From an uncultured Oscillibacter sp. (GTDB taxonomy: Bacteria > Bacillota > Clostridia > Oscillospirales > Oscillospiraceae): a DNA stretch of 64,000 nt. Shown here in pieces: positions 42,842-52,115 of this stretch. The notes below the pieces were generated by a model that was given only the letters and a program-made list of their open reading frames with translations, was not told the DNA's origin and made no database searches. Every line of letters starts with the position of its first letter. The stretch's first letter is position 1. Location: positions 1-64,000 of the forward strand of contig CATLJA010000002.1 of the NCBI GenBank assembly GCA_949959305.1. The letters run 5' to 3'. A program made the translations under genes and the position numbers.

Positions 42842-43780
42842 TCAATGGTTGCTGACATAGTGCTCGGCCTGCATGGCGGCAATCGCGCCGTCTGCGGCGG
42901 CGGTGACCACCTGGCGCAGGCTCTTGACACGGATGTCGCCGGCCGCAAACACGCCGGGGATGCTGGTGTGCATGTTGTCGTCCGTCTTGATGTAGCCGTG
43001 CTCCATATCCAGCATACCCTCGAAGAGCTGGGAGTTGGGGTTGTAGCCGATGAAGCCGAACAGACCGAACAGACCGTCGTCCTCGTCCGCCTTCACCTCG
43101 GTCAGCTCGCCGGTCTTGGTATTCTTCACCGTCATGGTGCTCAGCAGCTCGTCGCCGTCCACCTTCACCACCACGCTGTCCCACATGAAGGCGATCTTGG
43201 GGTTGGCAAAGGCCTTCTCCTGGATGGACTTGGCGGCCCGCAGCTCGTCGCGGCGGTGGATGATGGTCACCTTCCGGGCAAACTTGGTCAGGTACATGGC
43301 CTCCTCCACGGCGCTGTCGCCGCCGCCCACCACGTACACCTCAAAGTCCTCAAAGAAGGCGGCGTCGCAGGTGGCGCAGAAGGAGATGCCCTTGCCGGTG
43401 AACTTGCCCTCGTTCTCGCAGCCGATGGGCTTGGGGAAGGCGCCGGTGGCGATGATGACGCACTTGGCCTCATACTCGCCCTTGGTCCCCACCAGCTTCT
43501 TCACGTCGCCGCTGAGGTCCACGCTCTTAATCACATCGGAGCAGCGCTCGGCGCCGAACTTCTTCGCCTGCTCCGTCATACGGGCAATGAGGCTGGGGCC
43601 GCTCTCGCCCTCCACCATCTGGCCCGGGTAGTTTTCAATTTCATCGGTGATGGCGATCTGGCCGCCATCCTGGCCCTTTTCGATAATCAGGGTGCTCAAA
43701 CGGCTGCGTCCCGCATAGAGGCCGGCAGTCAGGCCGGCAGGGCCGCCGCCCAGAATAATAACGTCGTAAACCTTGCTCAT
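42842..43780 (-). CDS. trxB: Thioredoxin reductase
   Basis: The protein has 312 aa. The FAD motif VIILGGGPAGLTAGLYAGR, the redox-active CATC (SFCATCDAAFF), the NAD(P)H motif VVGGGDSAVEEA and the C-terminal FAAGDIRVKSLRQVVTAAADG are all present. It reduces the thioredoxin encoded downstream, supplying electrons for glycine reduction. It follows grdB after a small intercistronic hairpin. Confidence 0.95.
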   Translation of the reverse strand: MSKVYDVIILGGGPAGLTAGLYAGRSRLSTLIIEKGQDGGQIAITDEIENYPGQMVEGESGPSLIARMTEQAKKFGAERCSDVIKSVDLSGDVKKLVGTKGEYEAKCVIIATGAFPKPIGCENEGKFTGKGISFCATCDAAFFEDFEVYVVGGGDSAVEEAMYLTKFARKVTIIHRRDELRAAKSIQEKAFANPKIAFMWDSVVVKVDGDELLSTMTVKNTKTGELTEVKADEDDGLFGLFGFIGYNPNSQLFEGMLDMEHGYIKTDDNMHTSIPGVFAAGDIRVKSLRQVVTAAADGAIAAMQAEHYVSNH

Positions 43781-43805
43781 AACTCAATACTTCTCCCAGT
43801 ACCGG

Positions 43806-43833
43806 GGGTATGCGCCCCGCAGGGCGCATACCC
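43806..43833 (-). terminator. Intercistronic hairpin between grdB and trxB
   Basis: GGGTATGCGCCC and its complement form a 12-bp stem with a CGCA loop and no T run. It probably adjusts mRNA stability or partial readthrough between highly expressed grdB and trxB. Confidence 0.5.
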
Positions 43834-43847
43834 TCCCGGCTGAATTA

Positions 43848-45152
43848 TCAGACCTCGAAAATGGTCTGGTCCTCGACCTCGGTGGTCAGAGCCTCCAGGG
43901 CGCGCTCCACCAGCTTGCGGCGGATCGCCTTCTCCTCGTCCATGGTGAGGGCGGGGTTGCCCAGGGGGTGGGGAATGGCAATGGTGGGAACGATACGGTT
44001 CGCGCCCACGGTCATGGAAATGGGGGTAACTGTGCACATATGCACCACGGGGATGCCCGCACGCTCAATCTCTTTAACCATCGTTGCACCGCAACGTGTG
44101 CAGGTACCTCACGTGCTGGTCATGATAACGGCATGAACACCGGCCTTGAGCAGCTTCTGGGCGTACTCAGCGGCAAAACCCTTGGCGTTGGCGACGGAGG
44201 TGCCGTTGCCGACGGTGGTATAGAACAGGTTGTGGAGCTTGCCGATCTTGCCTTCCTTCTCCATCTCGCGCAGCACGTCCACAGGCAGGACGCGGTCGGA
44301 GTCGGCGTTGGCGTAGACCGGATCGTAGCCGCCGTGAGCGGTCTCGTAGGTCTCGGCCGTCAGATCATCCACGCCGGTGATGTCGTACTCACCGTAGTGG
44401 GAGGCGGAGGAGGACTCGATGTGGTCCGGATTGCCCTTGGGGACGATACCGCCGGAGGTGCACAGGGCGATGGTGGCCTTGCTCAGATCCTTGATGGCCT
44501 TGTTGGGGGCCACGCGGTCGAAGGAGGGCATGGGATACTCGGTGGTGAAAGGCTTGTCATTGAGCTTGGCAACCAGCATGTCCACCGCGCGCTTGGCGCC
44601 CACTTCCTTCTCGAAGAAGTTGCGGCGGATGCCGTTGGGCATGTAGCCCTCCTCGGCGGAGGCGCCGATCTTCTCGCCCTTCATCAGCTTCAGGGCCAGC
44701 TTGGCCATGGCGGGGGCGGCCTTGCGCATGCCGGCGGCGCTGTTGGCGGTGGCCACGATGAGGACCTTGTTCTTCAGATCCGCACCGGGGTTCTCCTCGT
44801 ACATACCCGTCAGAACGGGGATGCCCAGCTCCTCCTGCACGGCGTTGGCGATGGTGGCGCAGGCGTAGCCGTAGCGGCCGGCGTTGAAGGCGGGGCCGGC
44901 AATGAACATGTCGGGCTTCTGCTCCTTCACCCAGTCGAGAACCTGCTTCTTGGCGTCCGCCTCGTGCTCGGCAAAGTAGGAGTCGCCGCAGACGATGGTG
45001 GCGGCAATCTCAGCCTCGCCCTTCCAGGCGGTGTTCAGCGCCATACCGGGGCCGACATAGCCCTCGCGCAGCTCGGGAGCCACGTGGGCCATCTCCTCGC
45101 CGCCGATGTTGGCAAAGAACTGGTTGATATAGTGTACAACTTTATAGCTCAT
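43848..45152 (-). CDS. grdB: Glycine reductase component B, selenoprotein subunit (GrdB), UGA-encoded Sec348
   Basis: The protein has 434 aa with UGA read as selenocysteine. The ORF track ends at VIMTST; the next codon is TGA (44111-44109) and the frame continues GTCTRCGATMVKEIERAG to a TAA-type stop at 43848. The Sec-xx-Cys-xx-Cys pattern is the family active site. GrdB is the substrate-specific part of component B: it attacks the Schiff base formed between glycine and the pyruvoyl group of GrdE. The upstream glycine riboswitch supports glycine over betaine or sarcosine. The start is 31 bases after grdE. Confidence 0.95.
44109..44111 (-). other. In-frame UGA selenocysteine codon of grdB
   Basis: Codon 348. 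The mRNA just downstream can form a UGCAC/GUGCA stem with an 8-base loop starting seven bases after UGA, in place for a bacterial SECIS element bound by SelB. Confidence 0.93.
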
Positions 45153-45183
45153 GGTTTGGTTTCCTCCTTTCCTTACAATTTAA

Positions 45184-46491
45184 TCAGCGGGCGCTCAGGC
45201 GGTTGAAGCCCATCTCGTTGGTAGCGCCGGTGATGACCTGGAGCTCCGCCTCGATGGTGCCGTCGGGCCGCAGGGACCCGGCATGGCCGCCGGCGATGAC
45301 GTCCACATAGTCCAGGGTGCCGATCACCTTGTCCATCTTGGGCAGGATGATGACCTCGTTGGCGTTGCCGCCGGTGACCACGGCGTCCGCCAGAGGATCG
45401 GCGTCCGCCAGGGACTGGCTCTTGCCGTCCTGGCCGGCGTACTCGTCGGTGATGATGACGGTCTTCACGCCCTGGAGCTCAATCTTCTTGCAGTTCATGA
45501 TGAGGTCTGTATCCGGGTTGCCGAAGCCCTCCTGGCTGACCAGGGCGCCGTCCAGATCCAGCAGGCGGCAGAGCTTGCTGGTCCAGTCGGAGGAGCGCTG
45601 CTTGTCGGCCAGGTACACGTTCTCATTGGTGATGATGTTGCAGACGTAGTTGAGGGTCTTGCCGTGGGCGGCGAACAGGTTGGCCACCACGGGGTTGTTC
45701 TGATGGTGATAGGTGGTATTCTTGTCGCAGGCGGACACGCAGTTGCCGCTGATGATGGCGCCATCCATGGTCTCGGTGGGGTTGATGATGGTGGTCAGGC
45801 TGCGTTTGGCATCCACGCCGTAGACATAGGTGTCGTGGAGCAGGCCCTGGCTCTGGAGCATGTGGACATAGGCCACGCGGGGCAGATTGGGATACTTCTC
45901 AATGCCCTCCTTGATGCCCAGGGTCTCGAACTCCGCCGTCTCGTCGGGGGTCACGCTGCGGCCAATCTCACCGATATAGGTGGCGGCGCGGAGACCCGCG
46001 ATGCGCACGGCGTGCTCGTACTCGTGCTTGTGGTCCTGGTAGCCCTCGGCGGGCTCGGCAACCACCACGAGGTTGTTCAGCTTGGAGAACGGGGTGTAGT
46101 CCGCGCCGGGGCCGGACATGTCGATGATGCCCTCCTGGAAGCCCACAATCTTGCCGGCGGTGACCACGGCCATGCCGCGCAGAACATGGGTCTTGCCGCT
46201 GCCCACAGTCTCCACCTTGCTGATGACGCCGGGGAACACGCCGCCGGGGCCCTCAACCTTCACGCGGGGCTCGATGACATCCTTCACAGGGGTGATCCGG
46301 ACGCTCTCGCCGGGCTTGGCGATGTCAAAGCTGAAGTCCTTAACCCAGGCCTTTACGTCGTCGTCCTCATACATAAAGGCCTTGACAGCATCCGGGTCAA
46401 CGTACAGGGTACCGTTTTCTACCTTGCATTCCTTTGAAAACTGGATATCTTTGATCTGGATATAGCCCAGTTCCAATTTCAAAGTGAACAC
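45184..46491 (-). CDS. grdE: Glycine reductase component B, pyruvoyl proprotein (GrdE)
   Basis: The protein has 435 aa. The proprotein is cleaved between Asn250 and Cys251 in SGNCVSACDKNT, turning the cysteine into a pyruvoyl group that binds glycine as a Schiff base; this is the known processing site of the family. Two chains result, about 27 and 20 kDa. The N-terminus LELGYIQIKDIQF is typical. AAGGAGGAGG precedes the ATG. It is the first enzyme gene after grdX. Confidence 0.95.
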   Translation of the reverse strand: MFTLKLELGYIQIKDIQFSKECKVENGTLYVDPDAVKAFMYEDDDVKAWVKDFSFDIAKPGESVRITPVKDVIEPRVKVEGPGGVFPGVISKVETVGSGKTHVLRGMAVVTAGKIVGFQEGIIDMSGPGADYTPFSKLNNLVVVAEPAEGYQDHKHEYEHAVRIAGLRAATYIGEIGRSVTPDETAEFETLGIKEGIEKYPNLPRVAYVHMLQSQGLLHDTYVYGVDAKRSLTTIINPTETMDGAIISGNCVSACDKNTTYHHQNNPVVANLFAAHGKTLNYVCNIITNENVYLADKQRSSDWTSKLCRLLDLDGALVSQEGFGNPDTDLIMNCKKIELQGVKTVIITDEYAGQDGKSQSLADADPLADAVVTGGNANEVIILPKMDKVIGTLDYVDVIAGGHAGSLRPDGTIEAELQVITGATNEMGFNRLSAR

Positions 46492-46518
46492 CTCCTCCTT
46501 CTAAATATTTATTTCCCA

Positions 46519-46537
46519 ATACCCCCGGAGGGGGTAT
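46519..46537 (-). terminator. Short hairpin between grdX and grdE
   Basis: ATACCCCC and GGGGGTAT form an 8-bp stem with a 3-base loop, just upstream of the grdE ribosome site. It may separate weak grdX expression from strong enzyme expression through processing. Confidence 0.45.
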
Positions 46538-46561
46538 CAAAAAACCTTTCGTACACGGGGC

Positions 46562-47002
46562 TCAGCGCCCCTCCGCCTCCTGGACCCGCCGCAGCCCCGC
46601 CTCCGCGTCGAAGCCGATGGCCCCGGAGAGCAGCGTGTAGTCGATGAGCTGGAAGTCCCGCAGCACCCGCTCCGGCAGCTCGCGGACAATGGGCCTGAAC
46701 TTGTCGAACACGGCGATGGCGCTGGCCATCAGCTCCCCGTGCTGCTGGTCAAACCCGTGGGGGACCATGGAGACAATCAGGGATTTGTAGGGGGTCTCGT
46801 TGGGCTTGACGCTTCCGGCCAGAGGGTGGGTGTAGAGGGTATGGCCGGCGTAGACCATGTCCCGGGCCTCCACCAGGATCTCCCGGAAGCTCTTGTCCTC
46901 CTCCAGGCGGATGGTGTACAGCCCCTGCCCCTCCATGCACCGGCGCACCAGGGGGTTATTGGTCAGGATCAGATAGTCCCGGGGATTGCCCATGGCGCTC
47001 AT
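46562..47002 (-). CDS. grdX: GrdX, leader protein of the glycine reductase operon
   Basis: The protein has 146 aa. It has the family opening YLILTNNPLVRRCMEG and the later VMAGHTLYTHPLAGSVKPNETPYKS-like stretch. GrdX is found at the start of glycine, sarcosine and betaine reductase operons; its role is unknown and it is not a catalytic subunit. CAGGAGG precedes the ATG. It lies directly after the riboswitch. Confidence 0.9.
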   Translation of the reverse strand: MSAMGNPRDYLILTNNPLVRRCMEGQGLYTIRLEEDKSFREILVEARDMVYAGHTLYTHPLAGSVKPNETPYKSLIVSMVPHGFDQQHGELMASAIAVFDKFRPIVRELPERVLRDFQLIDYTLLSGAIGFDAEAGLRRVQEAEGR

Positions 47003-47067
47003 AAGCCGCCTCCTGTGTTGGAATAACCAATGAATATAAAAAGAGCAAGGCAATAAAAGATAACTTA

Positions 47068-47256
47068 TGCCTCGCTCTGTTTCCAGCCTGAGAGATTCCC
47101 CGCCCCGGACGGTCCGGCACGGGTTGCTCCTTCGGCGCTTACGCTCTCCAGAGAGTTGTCGGCGTTCGGTCTGTTTGCCTGAGATCTTCGCGGCGGGGAT
47201 GGCAGCTCCAGCCGCTTATTCCTTCGGCCCCGCCCAGAGCGGGTCTCCCGAACACT
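47068..47256 (-). ncRNA. Tandem glycine riboswitch
   Basis: On the minus strand two similar aptamers follow each other. The first has GCCGAAGGAATAAG and ATCTCAGGCAAACAGACCG; the second has CTCTGGAGAGCG, GCGCCGAAGGAGCAA and TCTCAGGCTGGAAACAGAG. These are the conserved cores of glycine aptamers I and II. It lies between the operon promoter and grdX, so it should turn on the operon when glycine is plentiful. Confidence 0.93.
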
Positions 47257-47330
47257 TCATCCAACAGTATTCACAATTTTCACCCCGGATATCCCTGCCC
47301 GGTTGTCTTTAGTTTACGGGAAAAAGCGCG

Positions 47331-47359
47331 ATATTACAAGCAAAAAAAGATAATATCAA
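47331..47359 (-). promoter_or_regulatory. Promoter of the glycine reductase operon
   Basis: On the minus strand TTGATA and TAATAT are exactly 17 bases apart, about 75 bases before the first aptamer. It lies close to the 3' end of the lysR gene. Confidence 0.75.
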
Positions 47360-47404
47360 AATTCGCAATGGAAATTTATTTATAGATTTTACCTATAAAT
47401 TGTT

Positions 47405-48319
47405 CTATCCCTGCGCCTTGCTCTTTCCGGCGAAGGCGTTGGCGGCGTAGTCGTAAAAGGCCTGGGCAATGGGGGAGAGGATGCTGTTTTTGTGGCGGAC
47501 CAGATAGAGCTTGCGCCGCAGGTTCACGCTGTCAAAGTTGAAGGACAGCAGCTTCTTGAACTGGCAGTAGTCCTCACAGGCGCTCTTGGAGATGACGGCG
47601 ATGCCCAGCCCCTCGCTGACCATCTGTTTGATGGACTCGGTGGACCGAACCTCCACGGCGATGCGGATGTCCCGCATGTCCACCCCCATCTCCTTGAGGA
47701 AGCTCTCCGTCTCCAGCCGGGTGCCGCTGCCGGGCTCCCGGCTGATGAATGGCTCCCGGGTGAGCTGGCGGACCGGGAAGCCGGTGGACTGAAAGGCCTG
47801 ATACTTGGGGGTGTTGGGGGTGATAATCACCAGCCGGTCCTCGGTCAGGGGCTGGTAGACGCACTTGGGAAGGCCGATGACCGTGCCGGTGAAGCCGATC
47901 TCCGCCTTTCGTCCGGCCACCCGCTCGGCCACCTCTGTGCTGTCCAGCACCTGGAGGCTGAAGCTGATATCCGGATAGACGCTGCGAAAGCCCTGGATGA
48001 GCTTGGGCAGGTAGTACTGGCCGGGGATGGTGGAGGCCGCCACGTGGATGGACCCCCGCATGTCGTGGGTGAAGGCCTTGATGGCCTGCACCGCCGCCGA
48101 GCGCAGGCGCAGGATCTCCTTGGCGTAGTCATAGAGGAGGTTGCCCGCGTCGGAGGGATAGATCTCCTTGGTGGTGCGCACCAGCAGCTTGATGCTCAGC
48201 TTCCGCTCCAGGGCGGCCACGTGGGCGCTGATGGTGGGCTGGGTCAGGTACAGGGACTCCGCGGCCCGGGAGAAGCTGCCCCGGTCCACTACGGCCACAA
48301 AGGCCTCCAGCTCCTTCAT
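47405..48319 (-). CDS. LysR-family regulator associated with selenium metabolism
   Basis: The protein has 304 aa. The N-terminal helix-turn-helix (GSFSRAAESLYLTQPTISAHVAALE) and a C-terminal co-inducer domain of two lobes (ISREPGSGTRLETESFLKEMG) are complete. It resembles regulators found next to selA/selB in Clostridia. A role in controlling the sel or grd genes is inferred from position. The ATG at MKELEAF was chosen, but the strong GGAGGTGG lies too far upstream for it; an ATC three codons earlier would be better placed, so the true start is uncertain. Confidence 0.85.
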   Translation of the reverse strand: MKELEAFVAVVDRGSFSRAAESLYLTQPTISAHVAALERKLSIKLLVRTTKEIYPSDAGNLLYDYAKEILRLRSAAVQAIKAFTHDMRGSIHVAASTIPGQYYLPKLIQGFRSVYPDISFSLQVLDSTEVAERVAGRKAEIGFTGTVIGLPKCVYQPLTEDRLVIITPNTPKYQAFQSTGFPVRQLTREPFISREPGSGTRLETESFLKEMGVDMRDIRIAVEVRSTESIKQMVSEGLGIAVISKSACEDYCQFKKLLSFNFDSVNLRRKLYLVRHKNSILSPIAQAFYDYAANAFAGKSKAQG

Positions 48320-48404
48320 ATCTATGTCGATTGGTATCCACCTCCGTTCTGTTGGCAGGGGGGACGGTCTGTGCCGGGGCGGCCCGGAAGCAGCCGCCCA
48401 AACG

Positions 48405-48440
48405 CAGAAAACCCCGGCAGCGTATGCGCGCTGCCGGGGT
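48405..48440 (-). terminator. Intrinsic terminator of tRNA-Sec
   Basis: On the minus strand ACCCCGGCAGCG and its complement form a 12-bp stem followed by TTTTCTGCG, starting two bases after the tRNA CCA end. Confidence 0.85.
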
Positions 48441-48441
48441 C

Positions 48442-48538
48442 TGGCGGGAATATGTGGGAATCGAACCCACCTAAGAGGCTCTTCACCCCTATCACTGGTT
48501 TTGAAGACCAGGGGGCACACCAGCACCCGTCTACTCCC
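48442..48538 (-). tRNA. selC: tRNA-Sec (anticodon UCA)
   Basis: A 97-base gene with encoded CCA. It has the long acceptor arm beginning GGGAGTAG, an anticodon arm CTGGTCTTCAAAACCAG with UCA at 48504-48502, a long variable arm (GTGAAGAGCCTC) and a T arm GTGGGTTCGATTCCCAC. This is the hallmark of bacterial selenocysteine tRNA. It has its own promoter and terminator between selB and lysR. Confidence 0.95.
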
Positions 48539-48550
48539 GTTTGCAACGCG

Positions 48551-48579
48551 ATTTTATCACATGTTTCCGATTTATGCAA
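48551..48579 (-). promoter_or_regulatory. Promoter of tRNA-Sec
   Basis: On the minus strand TTGCAT and TAAAAT are 17 bases apart; the -10 box is 12 bases before the tRNA 5' end. Confidence 0.7.
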
Positions 48580-48606
48580 CCGTTTCTTCCTGAAAATTAA
48601 TTTTTT

Positions 48607-50544
48607 CTATAGCTCCTCCCTGGGCGCGATGGCCTGGAAGGCGGGCCCGGGACGGCGGATGTCCCCGTCCTTTTTGAGGATCTTGTTCTTGTCGTAGTAC
48701 TCCAGCACCGCCAGGGCATACTTCCGGGACGTGGAGAGCATGTCCCGGAACTGGGCCAGGGTCAGCTCCTCCTCCCCGGCAAAGTGCTCCGCCGTGCGGC
48801 GGCACACCTGCTCGTACACCTCCCGGTGGACGCAGATCTGGGGCGTGAGCATCACCAGCCCGCCGCCGGACACCAGGCTCTCCACCACCTGCTTGCAGTC
48901 CGTCTGCTCCTTGGCCTCGAACATGCCGTAGATCTCGTCCAGGCCCGGCGTCTCCAGCCCCGCCTTCCGGTAGGCCTGCAAAATCCGGTCCCGGATGCCG
49001 GTCTGCCGCTTGGTCAGGTGGACGGAGAAGTCCGCCAGGGCGTACCGGTCCGCCACGGCCTTGATCTTCCCCTCGTGGCGCAGGGCCGCCAGCAGCGCGT
49101 CCGCCACCGCCTGGTCCGCCCCCTTGAGGAGCTTCTGGCGCAGCTCCGCCACCTTCATGCCCCCGTGGAGGGGGTTCTGCTTGTGGTACTGGGTCAGAAT
49201 GGACCGGCAGCTCTCCCAGAGCGCGTCAAACACGCTCCCCGCCAGATACCGCCGGGGCAGGGGCTCCAGCAGCCGTCCGGCGGCGCACAGGGCGTTCAGC
49301 TCCGCCTCCAGCTCCTCCGGCTCCCGGCTGAGGGACCCTGCCAGCTTTTCCAGCCCCGGCAGGGCCGTGCCCTGCTCGGCCACCGCCTGGAGCAGCTTCT
49401 CGTCCCCGCTGCCGCTCTCCCGGATGGCCAGGGCCTCCAGCACACGCTCGTCCCCCCGTTTGTGGCGCACCGGGCAGTCGTCCAGCACCACGCCGCCGCC
49501 GATGGTCTCCAGGGGGGAGTAGAAGCGGACCACGAACCGGTCCCCGCATTTGGCCGCCAGCTCCTCTGTCATGCGCAGCTGGGCGCAGCAGCTCTCCCCC
49601 GGGGCCAGGGCCTCCCGGTCCAGCAGCACCACCTTGCACAGCCGCACCGAGGAGCCGTGGTACAGGTGGAGCTGGCTGCCGGTGAGGATGGTCCGCTGGG
49701 AGTTTTTCAGGTTTTGCAGCCGCACGTCCAGCATCAGGCTCCTGCGCACGCTGCCGGGCTTGGCGATAGTGTCCCCCCGGGCCAGATCCGACTTCTTGGT
49801 GCCCGCCAGGTTCACCGCCACCCGCTGTCCCGCGTAGGCGGACTCCACGTCGCGGCCGTGGACCTGGAGGTTGCGCACCCGGGCCTGGAATCCGGTGGGC
49901 AGCACCTCCGCCATGTCCCCCACCGCCAGGGCCCCCTCGATGAGGGTGCCGGTGACCACGGTGCCGAACCCGTCCACGGAGAACACCCGGTCAATGGGCA
50001 GCCGGAAGGGGATGCGCAGGTTCTTCTCCCCGGCGGCCCGCACCAGCTCCCCCAGCTTCTCCTTCAATTCCGCCACGCCCTGGCCGGTGCAGGCGGATAC
50101 GGTATAGATGGGCTTGCCGGAGAGGAAGGTGCCCTCGGTCTGGGCCTTCACGTCCTCCTTCACCATCTCCACCCACTCCGGGTCCACCATGTCGCACTTG
50201 GTAATCACCACCAGCCCGTCCCGGATGCCCAGCAGGGAGAGGATGCCCAGGTGTTCCACCGTCTGGGGCATGAACCCCTCGTCGGCGGCCACCACCAGCA
50301 TGGCCAGATCAATGCCGCCGGCCCCGGCCAGCATGTTCTTGATAAACTTCTCGTGGCCGGGCACGTCCACGATCCCCGCCTGGGTGCCGTCGTCAAAGTC
50401 CAGGTGGGCGAAGCCCAGCTCGATGGTAATGCCCCGCTTCTTCTCCTCGGTGAGCCGGTCCGTGTCAATGCCCGTCAGGGCCTTCACCAGCAGGGTCTTG
50501 CCGTGGTCCACGTGGCCGGCGGTGCCGATAATGACATGCTTCAC
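48607..50544 (-). CDS. selB: Selenocysteine-specific elongation factor SelB
   Basis: The protein has 645 aa. The GTPase domain has [20 protein letters not shown] and ITKCDM; EF-Tu-like domains 2 and 3 follow, then C-terminal winged helices (about 380-640) that bind the SECIS hairpin. It brings Sec-tRNA-Sec to UGA codons such as those in grdA and grdB. The start is a GTG overlapping the selA stop (GTGA), so the two are translationally coupled. Confidence 0.95.
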   Translation of the reverse strand: MKHVIIGTAGHVDHGKTLLVKALTGIDTDRLTEEKKRGITIELGFAHLDFDDGTQAGIVDVPGHEKFIKNMLAGAGGIDLAMLVVAADEGFMPQTVEHLGILSLLGIRDGLVVITKCDMVDPEWVEMVKEDVKAQTEGTFLSGKPIYTVSACTGQGVAELKEKLGELVRAAGEKNLRIPFRLPIDRVFSVDGFGTVVTGTLIEGALAVGDMAEVLPTGFQARVRNLQVHGRDVESAYAGQRVAVNLAGTKKSDLARGDTIAKPGSVRRSLMLDVRLQNLKNSQRTILTGSQLHLYHGSSVRLCKVVLLDREALAPGESCCAQLRMTEELAAKCGDRFVVRFYSPLETIGGGVVLDDCPVRHKRGDERVLEALAIRESGSGDEKLLQAVAEQGTALPGLEKLAGSLSREPEELEAELNALCAAGRLLEPLPRRYLAGSVFDALWESCRSILTQYHKQNPLHGGMKVAELRQKLLKGADQAVADALLAALRHEGKIKAVADRYALADFSVHLTKRQTGIRDRILQAYRKAGLETPGLDEIYGMFEAKEQTDCKQVVESLVSGGGLVMLTPQICVHREVYEQVCRRTAEHFAGEEELTLAQFRDMLSTSRKYALAVLEYYDKNKILKKDGDIRRPGPAFQAIAPREEL

Positions 50545-51938
50545 CAGAGCACCTCCCCCAGCCGCTCCGCCACAAAGGAGATGTCGTCATCCCCCAGCGT
50601 CCGCGCGTCCAGCAGGTACTGCCCCTGGCTGATGCGCCCGATGATGGGCACCGGCGCCCGCCGCAGCTTCTCCGCCAGCTGGTCCACGGTCATCTCGCCC
50701 GGCTCGATGGCCACAGCCCAGCTCCCCATGGTCTGGGTGGGGCAGCTGCCGCCCCCCACCTGCCCCCGGGTCTCCACCACCCGAGCCGCGCCGCCAAAGC
50801 CCTCCAGGGCCAGGCGCAGCCGCTCCGCCCGGGCGTGGAGCTCCTGACCGGACTGGCCCAGCATCCGCAGCACCGGGATGTTCTTCTTTGCCCACTCCGG
50901 ATCCCGGTAGGCGTACAGCGTCTCCCGCAGGGCGGCAATGGTCATCTTGTCCACCCGCAGGGCCCGGGCCAGGGGGTGCTTTTTCAGCTTCTCGATGTAC
51001 GTCCGTTTTCCCAGGATCAGCCCCGCCTGGGGCCCTCCCAGCAGCTTGTCCCCGCTGAAGGAGATGACGTCCACCCCCGCCCTGACGCTCTGCTGCACCG
51101 TGGGCTCGTCGTGGATGCCAAAGGCGGTCAGATCCACCAGGGACCCGCTGCCCAGATCCTCGATCACCGGCAGGCCGGACCTTTTGCCCAGCTCCACCAG
51201 CTCCTCCAGGGAGGGCCGCTGGGAGAAGCCCACAATCCGGTAGTTGCTGGTGTGGACCCGCAGCAGGGCCCGGGTCTCCTCTCCGATGGCGTTCTCGTAG
51301 TCAAATAGGTGGGTCTTGTTGGTGGTCCCAACCTCCCGGAGGGTGCACCCGCACTGGGTCATGATGTCCGGAATGCGGAAGGACCCGCCGATCTCCACCA
51401 GCTCCCCCCGGGAGGTGATGACCTCCCCCCCCTTGCCCATGGCGCTGAGGATGAGGAGCACGGCGGCGGCGTTGTTATTGACCACCATGGCCGCCTCCGC
51501 CCCGGTGACCTCTGCCAGGAGACTGTCAATGTGGCTGTGCCGGGAGCCCCGGCTGCCGCTCTCCACGTCGTACTCCAGGGTGGAGTAGCTCCGGGCCACC
51601 TGCTCCACCGCGCTCACCGCCTGCCAGCTCAGCAGGGACCGGCCCAGGTTGGTGTGCAGCACCACGCCGGTGCCGTTGACCACCCGCCGGAGGGAGGAGA
51701 TCTGGTCCTGATAGGCCCGGTGACAGGCGGACTCCAGAATATCGCCCGGCTCGGGCAGCTGCGCTGTCTCGCCGGAGAGGATGCGCCCCCGCAGCTCCTC
51801 CAGCTCCTCCCGGATGGCGTCCCGAATGGCGGAGGGCGGGATAATCTCCGTCATGTCGTACAGCCGGCCCGTCTCGCCGGCCAGGGTCAGCAGCTCGTCC
51901 ACCTTGGGAATATTCCGCAGGAGCTTTTGTTGTTCCAT
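50541..51938 (-). CDS. selA: L-seryl-tRNA(Sec) selenium transferase SelA
   Basis: The protein has 465 aa. The PLP-binding lysine is in [14 protein letters not shown]. Other family signatures are [31 protein letters not shown] and [12 protein letters not shown]. It converts Ser-tRNA-Sec to Sec-tRNA-Sec using selenophosphate. AAGGAG lies before the ATG at MEQQKLL; the ORF track adds 25 residues that cover the promoter. SelD, which makes selenophosphate, is not in the window. Confidence 0.95.
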   Translation of the reverse strand: MEQQKLLRNIPKVDELLTLAGETGRLYDMTEIIPPSAIRDAIREELEELRGRILSGETAQLPEPGDILESACHRAYQDQISSLRRVVNGTGVVLHTNLGRSLLSWQAVSAVEQVARSYSTLEYDVESGSRGSRHSHIDSLLAEVTGAEAAMVVNNNAAAVLLILSAMGKGGEVITSRGELVEIGGSFRIPDIMTQCGCTLREVGTTNKTHLFDYENAIGEETRALLRVHTSNYRIVGFSQRPSLEELVELGKRSGLPVIEDLGSGSLVDLTAFGIHDEPTVQQSVRAGVDVISFSGDKLLGGPQAGLILGKRTYIEKLKKHPLARALRVDKMTIAALRETLYAYRDPEWAKKNIPVLRMLGQSGQELHARAERLRLALEGFGGAARVVETRGQVGGGSCPTQTMGSWAVAIEPGEMTVDQLAEKLRRAPVPIIGRISQGQYLLDARTLGDDDISFVAERLGEVLW

Positions 51939-51966
51939 GGAATCACACTCCTTCTCGTTTTCCATT

Positions 51967-51994
51967 TCTATAGTATAGCGGAAGTTTTTGTCAA
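51967..51994 (-). promoter_or_regulatory. Promoter of selA-selB
   Basis: On the minus strand TTGACA and TATAGA are 16 bases apart, about 30 bases before the start codon. Confidence 0.6.
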
Positions 51995-52062
51995 TGTCCA
52001 GGGGGTTATTCAAGAATTCTATAGAAGTGTCGGAAAAGCGGCGAAATATTTTTCCCAGGGGT

Positions 52063-52092
52063 GTTGACTCATTTGGTCAACGGCGGTATGGT
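52063..52092 (+). promoter_or_regulatory. Promoter and operator of the TetR-ABC operon
   Basis: TTGACT (52064) and TATGGT (52087) are 17 bases apart. GTTGAC and GTCAAC (7-base spacer) form a dyad over the -35 box, a typical TetR self-repression site. Confidence 0.7.
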
Positions 52093-52115
52093 AGCGGGGA
52101 AAGGAGGGGCCGGGC

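Noticed and set aside
43848-44081. Separate 77-residue ORF downstream of grdB
   Set aside because: It is the C-terminal part of GrdB after the in-frame UGA, not an independent gene.
48320-48526. N-terminal extension of the LysR ORF
   Set aside because: The extension runs through the tRNA-Sec gene and its terminator and has no coding character.
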